Assembly (NCBI GenBank): GCA_001949185.1
Contig: BDGG01000021.1
Coordinates: 212,079-276,078 of the forward strand
DNA length: 64,000 nucleotides
Direction of reading: 5' to 3'
From: Ramazzottius varieornatus
Lineage: Eukaryota > Tardigrada > Eutardigrada > Parachela > Ramazzottiidae
Positions 21,601 to 38,941 of the stretch are shown here, one piece after another (position 1 is the first letter of the stretch; each line of letters opens with the position of its first letter). A program made the position numbers and the translations under genes. The notes under the pieces were generated by a model that worked only from the letters and a program-made list of their open reading frames with translations, made no database searches and was not told where the DNA came from.

Positions 21601-22300
21601 AGTACGAGATACTGGTAACATAAGCGAGTTTCGGGCTAAGTTAGAAGACCAGGGCTTGCGTGCACCAGCGGCCAGCAGGCCGATAACAAGGGACCCTGCC
21701 AGAGCCAGTCGTTTTCAGATTAAATTTGACGAGCGACTCCCTGTCCACTTCCTGTCGTCTCGCTTATATGTCTACCAGTATCTCCTATCGTATATGTTCG
21801 GCGGAGGATCTCTCATCCGGCTTGGAATCAATTGTGGGCATCTCCATTTGTCTGAAAGTGGCAGCAGCCAGCGCTGTCCTGTCCTCAAGCAACCCATAGT
21901 ATATCGTACCATGAGGAAGAGTTTTCTTTAGGGGATCTGAGACAGAAGGGTTGGTGCGCTTCTTCTCGTCTTCGACAAAGAGCTTCTGAAACCATTCGGC
22001 GGCAAAACGAACAAAGTGATCGTGGTCAACCTTGTTCCTGTTGAGAAAGATTTGTGGTTAGAGTAGGCCGCATCAAAGCATACATTGGCGTATTTCCCTG
22101 CGCACAGCTTTGGCCATTTACCGCAAGACGGCAACGACAAAGTCTTGAAGAATCTCTTTGGCTCCGTCAGGCAAACGTCGCGAAGCTCGGTGCTTGTGTA
22201 CTGCTGCACCGTGCTCTGCCGCTCCCTGAACGATCTGCGGGGCTACCACCCCGTGGTCCGTCTGCGCTGCCGATCCGTGCTCCCTCCCCTGCTCCGCCAT
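18625..22300 (-). CDS. PRKAR2: cAMP-dependent protein kinase type II regulatory subunit, expanded N-terminal linker
   Basis: Holds PKA catalytic subunits inactive until cAMP binds. Twelve exons (22300-22122, 22037-21910, 21516-21382, 21309-21214, 21151-21056, 20975-20013, 19942-19883, 19805-19645, 19575-19424, 19332-19257, 19190-18836, 18767-18625) join in frame to 847 aa, twice the usual 380-420. Exons 1-2 encode an RII docking/dimerisation fold (LPDGAKEILQDFVVAVLR, then VRFAAEWFQKL). Exons 3-6 are a disordered Gln/Pro/His/Ser expansion. Exon 7 holds the inhibitor site NRRQGVSAES. Two cAMP-binding domains follow, with phosphate-binding cassettes GELALMYHQPRAAT and GELALIANQARAAT. The C-terminus FERLLGPCKEILERNI is RII-like. 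Glycine at the P-site replaces the RII serine, so it should act as an RI-like pseudosubstrate. Confidence 0.93.
20013..21516 (-). repeat. Tandem paralogous exons and QQKQPSIS repeats in the PKA gene
   Basis: Exons 3-6 all start with the codons for DSGQKK, DSAQKK or DSGHRP, and exons 3-5 end in KQS[LI]PR. All are bounded by phase-1 introns beginning GTAC. Exons 4 and 5 are both exactly 96 bp, so each could be duplicated or skipped without shifting frame. Exon 6 (963 bp) adds an array of degenerate heptad-like units such as QQKQPSIS and HAKAASIS, more than ten copies. Confidence 0.85.
21548..21836. repeat. Foldback repeat inside PKA intron 2
   Basis: Arms of about 75 bp at 21548-21622 and 21759-21836 are imperfect reverse complements sharing GATCCTCCGCCGAA, AGATACTGGTA and ATAAGCGAG, with a loop of about 137 bp. 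The 393 bp host intron is the longest in the gene. Confidence 0.75.
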
Positions 22301-22310
22301 TGTCAAATTG

Positions 22311-22356
22311 CCTCAATAGCGATTACCTCAATAGCGATACCCTCAATAGCGATACT
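22311..22356 (-). repeat. Three 15-bp direct repeats before the PKA start codon
   Basis: On the minus strand, TATCGCTATTGAGG occurs twice and AATCGCTATTGAGG once, ending about 10 bases before the ATG at 22300. It probably lies in the 5' UTR. Function unknown. Confidence 0.7.
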
Positions 22357-22924
22357 TTAACAAGGTGCAAAGGGCCTAACAAGACGATGATGCCATCATC
22401 AAAGAGATATCGATATCAGACAGAAAAACACTTTGCACTGTACTTGTACCCGGCTTTTCAAGTGGATAATCAGTACAGCAGCCAGTTTGCCCCAAAGTCC
22501 GCTGCTCATCGCAAGAGTTCCCTGGAAACACTATCACTTGTTCCCTCATCATAAATCTAGCCAGATCGTTTCCCATTCTGTACATTTATTTAGAGGAAAA
22601 GCGAAAACAAAGTTCCGTCCTTCTCAGATGAAGACCATCCTGCAAGGAAACAAGGAATTTCCACGCAGTCATCCTGATGGTGACTTGACTGTGAGCATCC
22701 AGTAAACAGTCAACAGAGAGTTAGAGACGATCATCATATGCAGTACTGTAGTACAACAAACAGTCAACTGGAAAGAAAGGAAAATATTCGTAACAAAAGG
22801 CGCGAAACTCTCCGACGATATCTTTAGAAGTGTCGTCGGTGATAGCGGACAATGTTCCGCCATCTTTCCAGTTGCTGGACTTGCTAAGGAAATGTATTTG
22901 CACTATGCCTAGCAGAAAGCTGGC

Positions 22925-23932
<1,008 letters not shown>

Positions 23933-24787
23933 CGCTCCGCCGATCGTTCTGTCAGAACGTACAGCCCAGGTTGCGCAGTGGAAAGGCACTTGCACAAACT
24001 ACTCAGCAGGACCTCGCTGCGTGGACCGTCAGCTTTAGAAGAACAGAGATCAATCCGTAGACAAAATTCGGCGAGTCGCCAAGAAGACTGTTGTCTTCTA
24101 TTTGAAGTTAGGACTCAAAGACTGGCCGAGTAACATGGTGCGCATGTCATACAGCATCACGTTACTGTCATGTCATGTCATGTCATGTGGTGTTTGTACT
24201 TAAGCTGTCATTCATCAAAAGTTTGCACATTAGTTCTCGAGCTCTATCCGGCCCCCTGAAGTTCCACGTGCACGTTAGTAATCATTGCTTCCTGGCTGCT
24301 TATTGAGACATTGCAAACAGCACCAGTATATCTACCATCGTCGTCGTCGTTTGAGGGTTAGCAAGCTGATACGCGGACGACTCAAGAGGAAAAGTTCATC
24401 AGCATATTGTCGGGTCCGAACGACCATCCGGATCCGGAAGGCGGTAAGTTTCCAAGTCTCTACAAATGGCCGAACCGCTGGAACGGCTATGGACGTCCAT
24501 GTTGTGTGCACTTATCTGTGGCAAGACAGCTGATGCTGTTGTAAAGTAATTCCTGATGGAATTGCAACAGTTGCGCGCATGGTGCCAGCTAGGGGATACG
24601 GCGATCCAAGTGGGTACTCCATGGAAACAATCCCTAAAGATAGGTATTAGGGCTATCAGACAACAATGCGCAATATGTGGAGCGCGATGAACCCAGCCAA
24701 GTTTGAATGGCCATGTAGAAGAGCATGCTTAAACTTCGTGGACGACTTAAAAATGACGGTAGTAAAGCCATCTCTTAGATATCAACG
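23933..24787. other. Divergent promoter region of NUDT21 and the RING-H2 gene
   Basis: No coding exon supported. It includes a short (TGTCA)n tract at 24166-24188. Confidence 0.4.
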
Positions 24788-26905
24788 ATGTTTGCATTCC
24801 GCCTATGTCGCATCACGGCGACCCTCATTCATCGAGCATACTTCCTTCTCTTGGCTGACTTCTTTATCGGCTCGCGCTGGTTCATGATCAACGGTTTTAC
24901 TGCTTTAATTGACTTCTTTATCAACCCGACTATTACCGATGGTATTTGGACCATAACAGATCCCCAAAAAATTGGCGCTGCTGTGGGTATGTCTTAATCT
25001 CAGAGGTCAAGCACTTTACCTGTAATCACACTAGAAAGGTCATTTGTCGTCTTTACTTTTCCGTAACTGATCCGAGTTTAATCAGTATGCTGCTGCCGAA
25101 TTTCCCACTGTAATGATGCTGGTACACTGGGCCAAGTTTTTTAGCTCCTTTTATGGACAGTTGTGTAATAAAGTTGTTACTTTGCAGGATTTGGCGTTTG
25201 CTGGTTGATGGCCCATTTTTTATCGACAAAGCAAATATGGTTTAACGGAGTTGTGGTGGAGTTATTTGTGTTGGTACAGCTGTTGGGCTATCTGAGCAAC
25301 CTAGCCTTCACTACTTCCGGGCAGTTTTATCCCTTGGCCATTGCCGCCGTCCTTTATCTCTTGGTCGACTCTTATCGGTATTACATCCAGCAGTTACGTT
25401 TACAAGATCCCGAGCAAACCTTCTACTCGTTTTCCTGCCTACGGAAACCCTTCGTTCCCCGTCGGGCCTTACAGATTATCCAGATCACACCCATGATATA
25501 CACCCTCCTCCACCTGACACGCAACGGGTTCGAAGAAGCCAACTACTTTCGCTTCAAGTACTCGTTGGGCATGGCCGACGCCATCGTCTTTGTGGCTATC
25601 AATCTAGACCTGGGCTTGGTGGTGTTGACCCGCTTCACGGGGACACTACGCCATGTCTATCAGGAAATGTCCTGGAGGAATGTGGGCTTTTGTTGCCGTT
25701 TCAACCTCAGTGGATCCTACAGTTTCCTGGCGCGCGACTTTGGATGGAAAGCTGTGCCGACAGACCAACTACACGTCTCCTGGATCGTCTATTGGTCTAT
25801 GAAATTGATACTGATCGTTATACTGTACTTGCGGTTAGAGACGACGACCATGACTTTTCAGCAGTTCGTCATTGCCGAACTGTTGAGTAACTTCGTGGCA
25901 GCCACAGCGACGGTGTATTTGGCCTGTTTGGTGACAGGCTTCCTCTTATCGGCTGCCGCCAGCTTCTTCACCTACGCCGCAGACGTCATGTCCTGCAGTT
26001 CGGTCTGTCAAGGCAGTTACGACACAGTGCAGCATATCCGCTGGATGGCCTTGAAAGATGGCGTGTGTCCGCCGGACCAAGTGGGCCTGCTGATTGACGC
26101 TCTATTATACGCCCATCTACCCTTGTGTGCCAAACTGATCCAGAATGTGGGGGAAATTTGTCGGCGCAAGTGCTGCTGTCTACAGCAGGCCTGGACGTCG
26201 ACCTTAGGCGGCATCTTAGCCATCCTCTTTTTCCTGCTGTACTCATTCTTGGTCTATTATCACGTCTCGTCCATCACCTTTCCCGTGGTGTCGACATGTT
26301 TCGCCAAGAGTACGGAGCTGATGACGGGGCTGTGGTTGTGCTTCAACGGGCTCATCAGCGTGTCGGAAGTGATGACCTTGATAGTGTGTCAAGGGCTGGT
26401 GGACACTTGGTCAAAGAGGAACTTGGATAAGGGGACGCGGATATACCGCAACTGCATGTCGGCCTTGCTGGCCATCTCTCTGACGGCCGTCAACGTCTAC
26501 TCCTTCATGGTGGCCAACAGCGGCAGCTTGGACAGTGTCTCCTGTGGACCCAAGGATATGATACACGATGGCTTGCAAATCTTTTCCCGCTCCGTCTTTA
26601 TATGGTTCACCATACGGCAAGCCAGTGGCTGCGCCTCTTCCTGCTCCTCCGCCAGAGACATTTGCGGGGCTGACACCTGTACACTGAGCAGTGTGTGGGA
26701 AGAGCCCCAGTGCGCCGCCCAGTCCTCGCCCTGCGGACTGTGTTACAACAGCAGCGACAGGGATCATCTGATGCAGCTGAACTGTGGACACTCCTTCCAC
26801 AGAGACTGCTTCAGCTCCTGGAGGAACTGCGGTAGTCAGTGTCCCGTCTGCCGCAAGAACTTTCGTCGGCCCGACGTCCTCCTTGCCTACTATAGTTGCC
26901 ATTGA
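24788..26905 (+). CDS. Polytopic membrane RING-H2 E3 ligase-like protein
   Basis: Two exons, 24788-24986 and 25188-26905, join in frame to 638 aa. About nine hydrophobic segments cover most of the protein, for example VELFVLVQLLGYLSNLAF and ILAILFFLLYSFLVYY, so it is a multi-pass membrane protein. The C-terminus is a RING-H2 finger: CGLCYN ... LNCGHSFHRDCFSSW ... CPVCRKNF, with C-x-H-x2-H-x2-C spacing, expected to recruit an E2 and ubiquitinate membrane or ER substrates. The architecture (membrane part followed by a terminal RING) recalls ER-associated ligases, but I cannot assign it to a named subfamily. An additional 5' exon is possible. It converges on USP7. Confidence 0.82.
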
Positions 26906-27483
26906 TGCCTTACGTTGCATCGGCCACTTCCTTGTCCTCTCTCTTGCCATCACCCTTTCGCTTGTTCCCTTCTACTTGTTTTTGTGTGCTCATGTTGCTG
27001 CTCTTACAATCTTCTGGTGAAATTTGTTCTGTTAGCCAGAAAAATTCTGCTGACAGTTGTACTGTTTGTAAAAAGCGCTCTACTGACAGCGACTGGGGCA
27101 CGACACTTGTGCACTGGCCAACATTCTCCTTGAAATAGATTCTGCCGACGTGAGAAAAAGCAGGCGCAAGAAGCTACATTGCTTTCGTGGTGTCTCAGAA
27201 ATTCGTCGCTATTGTCAGCGACCATGTCAAAAGAAAAGAAGCAACTTTCCAGCAAGTTAGTATCGTTTGCAGTCAGTAAGATGGCCAGAAGAGAAAACGA
27301 AACGACAACAGTGCTCACGATCACAAATCTTGAAAAAGAGACCTGCATGGCCATTAGTCAACAAGTCATGCTGCAGTAGCGAAGCGATTGCTCGATCCTG
27401 CCATCAAGAAAGAAGAAACATCAGCGGCCTGCAGTACGAACAAGAATGGGGAGAAAAGCCCACCTAATGAAAGGCAAGGCAGA
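26906..27483. other. Intergenic 3' regions of two convergent genes
   Basis: Holds the 3' UTRs of the RING-H2 gene (+) and USP7 (-). No further gene seen. Confidence 0.4.
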
Positions 27484-33072
<5,589 letters not shown>

Positions 33073-33383
33073 ACCTTCGACCCAAAGGCAGACTTCTCCA
33101 CCGTCAAACCAACATCCAATATCTCCCTCCCACTCTAGCAGCTGGCATTTATCGCTTCTCCCTTCTCCTCCGGCGGCAGCCCACAGTCTAGCGGATGGAT
33201 GGCATCAACGGGATATCAGTCTTATAGCACAGAACGGAAGGAATCTTCCTCAAAAGGAAAACACAACAAAACTCTTCTAGGGAAAATCGAATTAATTATC
33301 TTTAATTAACTAATTTACGAGAGCTCCGCCCAAAAGGCTGGCTTTCCAGCAGAGCTTTAGAATGAATCATAGGCCGCGTACAT
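33073..33383. other. Upstream of USP7
   Basis: The exon 1 frame stays open upstream to about 33210 without an ATG, so a 5' exon or an unseen start may lie here. Confidence 0.35.
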
Positions 33384-33816
33384 TAGAGCACTGGGCCGCA
33401 GGTCCAAAAGTACGCTGTAACTGTGCTGCGCACATTACCAGGGCGCTGTACGCTGTGCTGTGCTGCACAACTTTCATGCCCAGTGGCTAAGCAGCTGTGC
33501 TGCAGATGCACGTTGACATGGTGCAACTGCGCTGCACGCTGATGTATTGACGTGGTTTGTGATTCAGTCAGCGGAATCGGTAGTCAACATGGAGAACGTT
33601 GCCCTAAAGTACGGCAAAGCTGAGACGGCTGACGTTCGAATGCCCAGAAACTGTAATTCTTGTTAGGTTTCCGTAGGTGCAACTGCGCGGTAGTCTATGT
33701 TCTGCTGTATGCTGTGCTGTGCCGCACAAATTTCTTCAGTTCACGCGCTGCAGCTGTGCTGCAGCACAGCACAGCTGCAGTACAGTGCAGCGCATGCGGC
33801 CAGATCCCGTGCTCTA
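33384..33816. mobile_element. hAT-type MITE, GCTGTGCTGC-rich
   Basis: Ends are TAGAGCACTGGGCCGCA at 33384 and TGCGGCCAGATCCCGTGCTCTA ending at 33816, inverted with a small gap. The interior is dominated by degenerate GCTGTGCTGCA units on both strands. The TIR start TAGAGC is shared with the hAT element at 36893. Flanking octamers do not match, so no target duplication is claimed. Confidence 0.6.
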
Positions 33817-33852
33817 GCGAGATCGTTGGCGAGGTCGTTATAAGGAACGTCG

Positions 33853-33955
33853 TAGACTTTGTGAACGCCTAAAAAACTCAGTTGGTGTGGTAGGCGAGAT
33901 TTCAATCAACCATACAGTAAGCCACAATATTTTGACACACCAGCGTTCACAAAGT
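33853..33955. repeat. Short inverted repeat ACTTTGTGAACGC
   Basis: ACTTTGTGAACGC near 33855 and its exact reverse complement near 33943 enclose about 75 bp. Related motifs (GCGTTCACAAGG, GACTTTGTGAACG) recur at about 35560-35650, suggesting a small MITE family. Confidence 0.5.
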
Positions 33956-34633
33956 ACGGTGGCAGATAGTAATGTTGGCATATGTGAGAATTATATTAAA
34001 TGAGAACTTTCTGGATGCTTTTTGCATCTGATATATAATATTAACATTTGTTTGATGCCTCGGCCGGGGTGGAATATTTATTAGTATCAAATTGGATGAT
34101 AGTCAAAGCTAAAATTATCATATTAAAATCAAGCCGCAGTGCGCTCCGTATTAAAGTTAAAATGCGGATTTGGGCTTCAGTTGATCAAAGTAATGCTTGA
34201 TTTGCGTCCGTAACAAGCGTGAAACAGTGCGCAGTGTGCTGTATGCCAGTAGATCTTACGCATCAAGCATCTGCGCGTGTGTTACACTCACGAACGCTCG
34301 AATGTGGTGACTTGATTGAAGCAACTTATTTGATTGGTGAATGCAGGACTGCGATTTCGGAGACTAACTGGCATACCTGCCATTCACGCTGTAAAAAACG
34401 CATTGCAACGCGATCCCGCGTTTAGGATGACTGTCATCCCAAGGATGCCAGCACGGCTTGAAAGAGAGACTTCCCCGAGCACCAGGCAGAAGAGACAACA
34501 GCCGCTAAAACTGCTGTTATTTCTGGACGGTTCCTTGGTGGTACTTCTAACCGATATTTCATGACCTTTTTATTGCTGGATATGGATAAAACTGTTTTGC
34601 TGGTGAAATTGTTGAGGAAGAAAGTTATCTTTT
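33956..34633. other. No gene recognised
   Basis: AT-rich with short ORFs lacking domains. Confidence 0.35.
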
Positions 34634-34818
34634 CCCGTCGACATGTGGATCGAAAAATGACTTAAATATTATAGTATCTTATAATAAGAACCCAGCGACG
34701 CAAGTCAATATGTTAACATTACATCAGATGCCCAGAAGATTGTATTAGAATTCTGGCAGCCCGGGCTTATTGAATTAAGATTATATTGTGTCGCGATACC
34801 CTGATGCCAACATCACTA
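34634..34818 (+). repeat. Dispersed repeat, copy B
   Basis: Second copy of the repeat at 5595-5799, same orientation, about 185 bp, with an internal deletion relative to copy A. Confidence 0.8.
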
Positions 34819-36892
34819 GTGACAGATGCGATCAACTCAGCAATTGCAACCTCGCTATTTTATTCCGGACTTTGCTTTGCATCTACAAATGTTATTCGCA
34901 CCATTTCCCTTTCTGTCCTGAAAAAAACACATTGTCTTCCCTTTCGCCTTTCGTCTCGGTGTTTCTCTCATCATGTCCGGAAAACGTGGACGCGCGGCGA
35001 TAGAACAAGAAGATACGGAATCCGTTGAGCGAAATGCCCCCCCCCCCCCGCACCCCCACACCAACCCCGAACAACCACCAATCAACCGCGAGATTAGACC
35101 GCATATCAAAATTAACCGAGCCTTTACCAGGGGATGTCGGTGTTGCATAAACGGCTGATGCAGTTCGATAGATCTCGTTGAGGTCTACCGAATGGTCAAA
35201 TCAGGGAGACAACTTTCAACCCCAGGTAGATTAGCACTATACCGATCATATAGGCTAGTTGGGCTGCGGCGGAATTTTGGTCATTGGACGGCGCACCGAG
35301 AGTTTCGAGCTCGGGCGGATGAAAAGACGATACCAGTCCCATCATAGAAACCCTCACTGATCAGACTGATCATTAGAAAGTTTCATCCTTTCAGTGAAAG
35401 AGATCACAGGAGAATAAAGACAGCTCGGTGGAGAGAAAAAACGCGTTACGAGCGTACTCTTCAGTGCTGGGTAGGAAGCTACTAGCCTTTTCTTACTAGT
35501 AGCTGTGGTAAACGCTTTACGATGGAGTTGGTCGGCTATTCTGGTTGCCTACGCCGATGCGTTCACAAGGTCGACGCAGTTGGCTACGAGGTCAGCTGAA
35601 ATGTAGTAGAAATGACTCATCTCACTGTTTTTGACTTTGTGAACGATTTTTGGGTTGTTATGAGCTACCCATCTCTCGGTTAGAAACAAGCGCTTTTATG
35701 AACGCAGGTTCGTCATTATGTTGATAACGACCTAGTAGCCTATCACTAAATGAACTCGGCCATAGACCGCTTGAGTTTTCGTCGAAAGCTGTTCAGGCGT
35801 TCTAGAGCCCTTAAAGTGGGGCAAACTATGGCAATTCTAAGCTTATGGCGGAAGATCAAAGAGAAATTGCTTGGCACCGAAAGTGGTCTCTAGCCATTTA
35901 CATACGCGTACGCGATTGGATCACATATAAGCTATACCACATACGCCACGTGAGAATCGCCAGCGACTGCCAGAACCTGGTACAGCAGCCAACCTGGAAC
36001 ACTAAGACCCAACTAACACTGGTTCTTTTCCCAACGGCCGACCCACTAAAACCAATGGTCAATTGAGCAACACGAATGGTTAGCCACCAGTGATCAGTCT
36101 AGCAAGACCAATGGTCAACTTTTGGTAGTCAATCTAGCGAGGGTAGCAAGATCCACGGTAATATCCTGCTGATCGTGCAATGCCGTCAAGTAGTACTATC
36201 AACAGGGGTGTCAATTTCGTATCAATCAATACTCCAACATCTTCGAATGATTACTACAGAATTGACTGATTACATCCGGAATCACGACTTGTGATTCATC
36301 AAAAACTTGGTAATATTCCTCATTCTGGGGATCATCCTGAGTGAAGAATCGTGCTGTCTGGAGCTCGAGCTTCCTCTGATGAATTTACGATTCAGAGTCC
36401 GTTTGGGTATCTGCACCTCAAACCATACAAGTGCTGCTAAATGTATTGATGAGCAATACATTTTGCATCACAATTACACTCTTACACGACATTACAACCG
36501 CCGGAAAGTTGTAAAGTAAATTTTAAATGTAATGACAACTTTTAGAAGCCAAAATCTGCAGTATTTTGAGTATTTTGCCGCTGTAAATCTAAAATTTGGC
36601 TGACTTACGTGCAAAAATGTCAGAAATCCCCTGAATATGGTCATTTTGTAACCGTATTTCTATCTATTTCTGGAAAACAATCACTAAGATCTATATTTGA
36701 TGCAAACGCAGACATAGCTGGTTTATCTTTCTCGTCTTTCGCTACCTCTTTTAACCGCCCGGTTTGTAAAATATAAACTGTAAAATTTGGTTAAACTTTT
36801 ACAATTACACTATTTTACATTAGAACATACATCCCGCGGACAATCTACGTGTAAGGCTCATCATTAGCTAAATGGGGCCTCCACTTTGACAC
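34819..36892. other. No gene recognised; repeat-like
   Basis: Contains a poly-C run near 35040, a further pair of TTTGTGAACG-like inverted motifs at 35560-35650 and short direct repeats of ACCAATGGTCAA at about 36050 and 36110. No coding exon supported. Confidence 0.4.
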
Positions 36893-38483
36893 TAGAGCCC
36901 TGCAACATTCCGTACGTTCTGCACTGCAATGCATTTTACTGCATTGTAGTGCTGCTGCAGTCGCCGAAACGATGAAAAAATGCAGATGCAGTACAGTTGC
37001 AGTTTCGGGAAACCGGATGCAGTGCAGATGCAGCACGGGTTTTCGCTACTGCTGCAGGGCTTTGATTCAGACAGAAAGGTTTGCATCGCAATCACACGAT
37101 TACAACAGGCTGCAGGATTTGATGAATTCACATCAGAGCTCTAATTCCGTTTTCTTCACCGATTTACCAGTGTGCTCTCCGCTTGATATTCCGTATATTG
37201 GAGCTCCTACTCTGATAAGAGCAGTGAGGATGAGTGCTGAAGGTATGGAGCAGGATCTCGAGAGAGACGAAGCTGAGAGAGGGTCGCTCGCTGATGGTGA
37301 GAACAGCGCTGCAGAATCGGAAACTGATAATGACAACCCGGATCGGAATGAAGTGAAGAGTCTTGTAGATCACTGCAAAAGAGCAGCCATTGTCAAGCAC
37401 CTGAAGACCACGCTGAAACAAGAGAGTGAGACGAGGTGAGTGCATGCTATAGAAGCGCCGATAAATTATTTGACAGAAATAAGTATGTTGATTTCCGATT
37501 TTGCAGGTGGCATTCGATGATCGACATGTTAGCTTCAGTACTCAGTGCGTATGACGAGCTGGTAGTAGTGCTTTTGGAAAGAGAAGAGGCTGATCTGCTT
37601 CCGGACCGAGAAAGGATCCAAGAGATGCACGACTTGTTCGCGGCTGTAGAGCCCGCGCCGGAAATACTTTCCGCTTCGAAAAAGCCAACTATCCATCTGG
37701 TGATTCCTGTCTACCATAACCTTATCCAGCACTTCGAGCATATCCACCCATCGGACCATGACGACATCAGAGCTCTCCAAGTCCACGCTTTGAATGTTTT
37801 CAAAGCAGAGCTTCAACCAGATGACATACATAAGGCGGCAGTGTTTCTGAATCCTTCGATGAAACATATGAGTTTCTTGCCCGAATCAGATCGTGTGAAA
37901 GTTGTTGCAACTGTGATGGAGCACGTGCAGCAAATTGGGGTACCTCACTATGAGAGAGCTCTGATGCCGAGTTCCGATATTGGAGCTCCGAAACCCAAAA
38001 GCATCTTCGACTTTTCGAATCTGTGTAAGTTCTCAAACGAAAACGAAGTCGAAAAGTACATTCGAATGCGGAATCCTCCAGCGACCCAAGATTTGCTCGC
38101 GTTTTGGCAGCAGAACGAGAAGGAGCTTCCTTGTTTGTCCTTATAGGCTAAGCGCATAATTGCTGTGCCTGCTTCTAGTACCGCTTCTGAACGACTCTTT
38201 AGCCATACCGGTGATGCTCTCAACAGTAAGCGAACTAGTATGCTGCCTAAAACTCTGAGTGATCTGATGATTATTCGGTGGAACTATCTCGCAGTAGAAT
38301 AAATAATTATCGATAATAATTTATGCAGTATCGATGCAGTAAAATGCAGCTAGACGTTCACGGATGCAGTGCAGTTGCAGTTTCACTCGGTCAGAATAAA
38401 TGCAGTGCAGTGCAGTTGCAGTCTGGAAGAACTGGATGCAGAGCACTTGCAGAACGGATGTTGCGTGCTGCTGCAGGGCTCTA
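36893..38483 (+). mobile_element. Deleted hAT element with perfect 8-bp target duplication
   Basis: The element starts TAGAGCCCTGCAACA and ends TGCTGCAGGGCTCTA. It is flanked on both sides by the identical octamer TTTGACAC (36885-36892 and 38484-38491), the 8 bp duplication expected of hAT insertion. Subterminal regions carry many GATGCAGTGCAG-like repeats on both ends. Total 1591 bp. Confidence 0.9.
37232..38304 (+). pseudogene. hAT transposase C-terminal half
   Basis: Two exons: about 37231-37436 (MSAEGMEQDLERDE ... ETR), then about 37507 onward (WHSMIDMLASVLSAYDELV). The splice restores the hAT motif ETRWHS. A TAG at 38144-38146 is followed in the same frame by RIIAVPASTSASERLFSHTG and RTSMLPKTLSDLMIIRWN, the family's dimerisation end. 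The BED finger and the N-terminal part of the catalytic core are absent, so it cannot be an autonomous transposase. It may have arisen by internal deletion. Confidence 0.8.
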
Positions 38484-38941
38484 TTTGACACGGTCGGCCA
38501 AATCCGCGACCGCGTGATAATAGAAATTGTTAGTCATAACGCAGATATTACGGATGCGTACACGGTGCAGCTTCGGGATGGAGGTGCATAGCTCGATCCA
38601 TATCGAGGCGCTTTTGTTCTCCGACAGAAATCAAGCTTTGCCTGCTTTGTTGGTCCATGCCACGTTCTGTAAATATACGGATTGATTGATCCATTGGGTT
38701 GTGGGTGGCATATACAACATTGCCATGTTTTCTGTACTGACGAGCTTGAATGACGACAAACCGATAACTCCGTCCCTTCTTTTGGCTGAACGCCGTTAAC
38801 CAATAAATTAGTTGTATGTTCCTGCCCCCAGCAAGGCACTTGTATGGTTCCAAACTTTCCCCTTCGTGCTTCGTGCGTGTTGTACGGCCGTAGTACGGCG
38901 TTCTCCAGCTCTCTATAGGTCAGTATAGGATAAGCGCCGCG

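Noticed and set aside
18625-22300. PKA gene called as type I because of the RRxGV inhibitor site
   Set aside because: The docking domain, the linker after SAES and the FERLLGPC ending are RII-like; only the P-site resembles RI.
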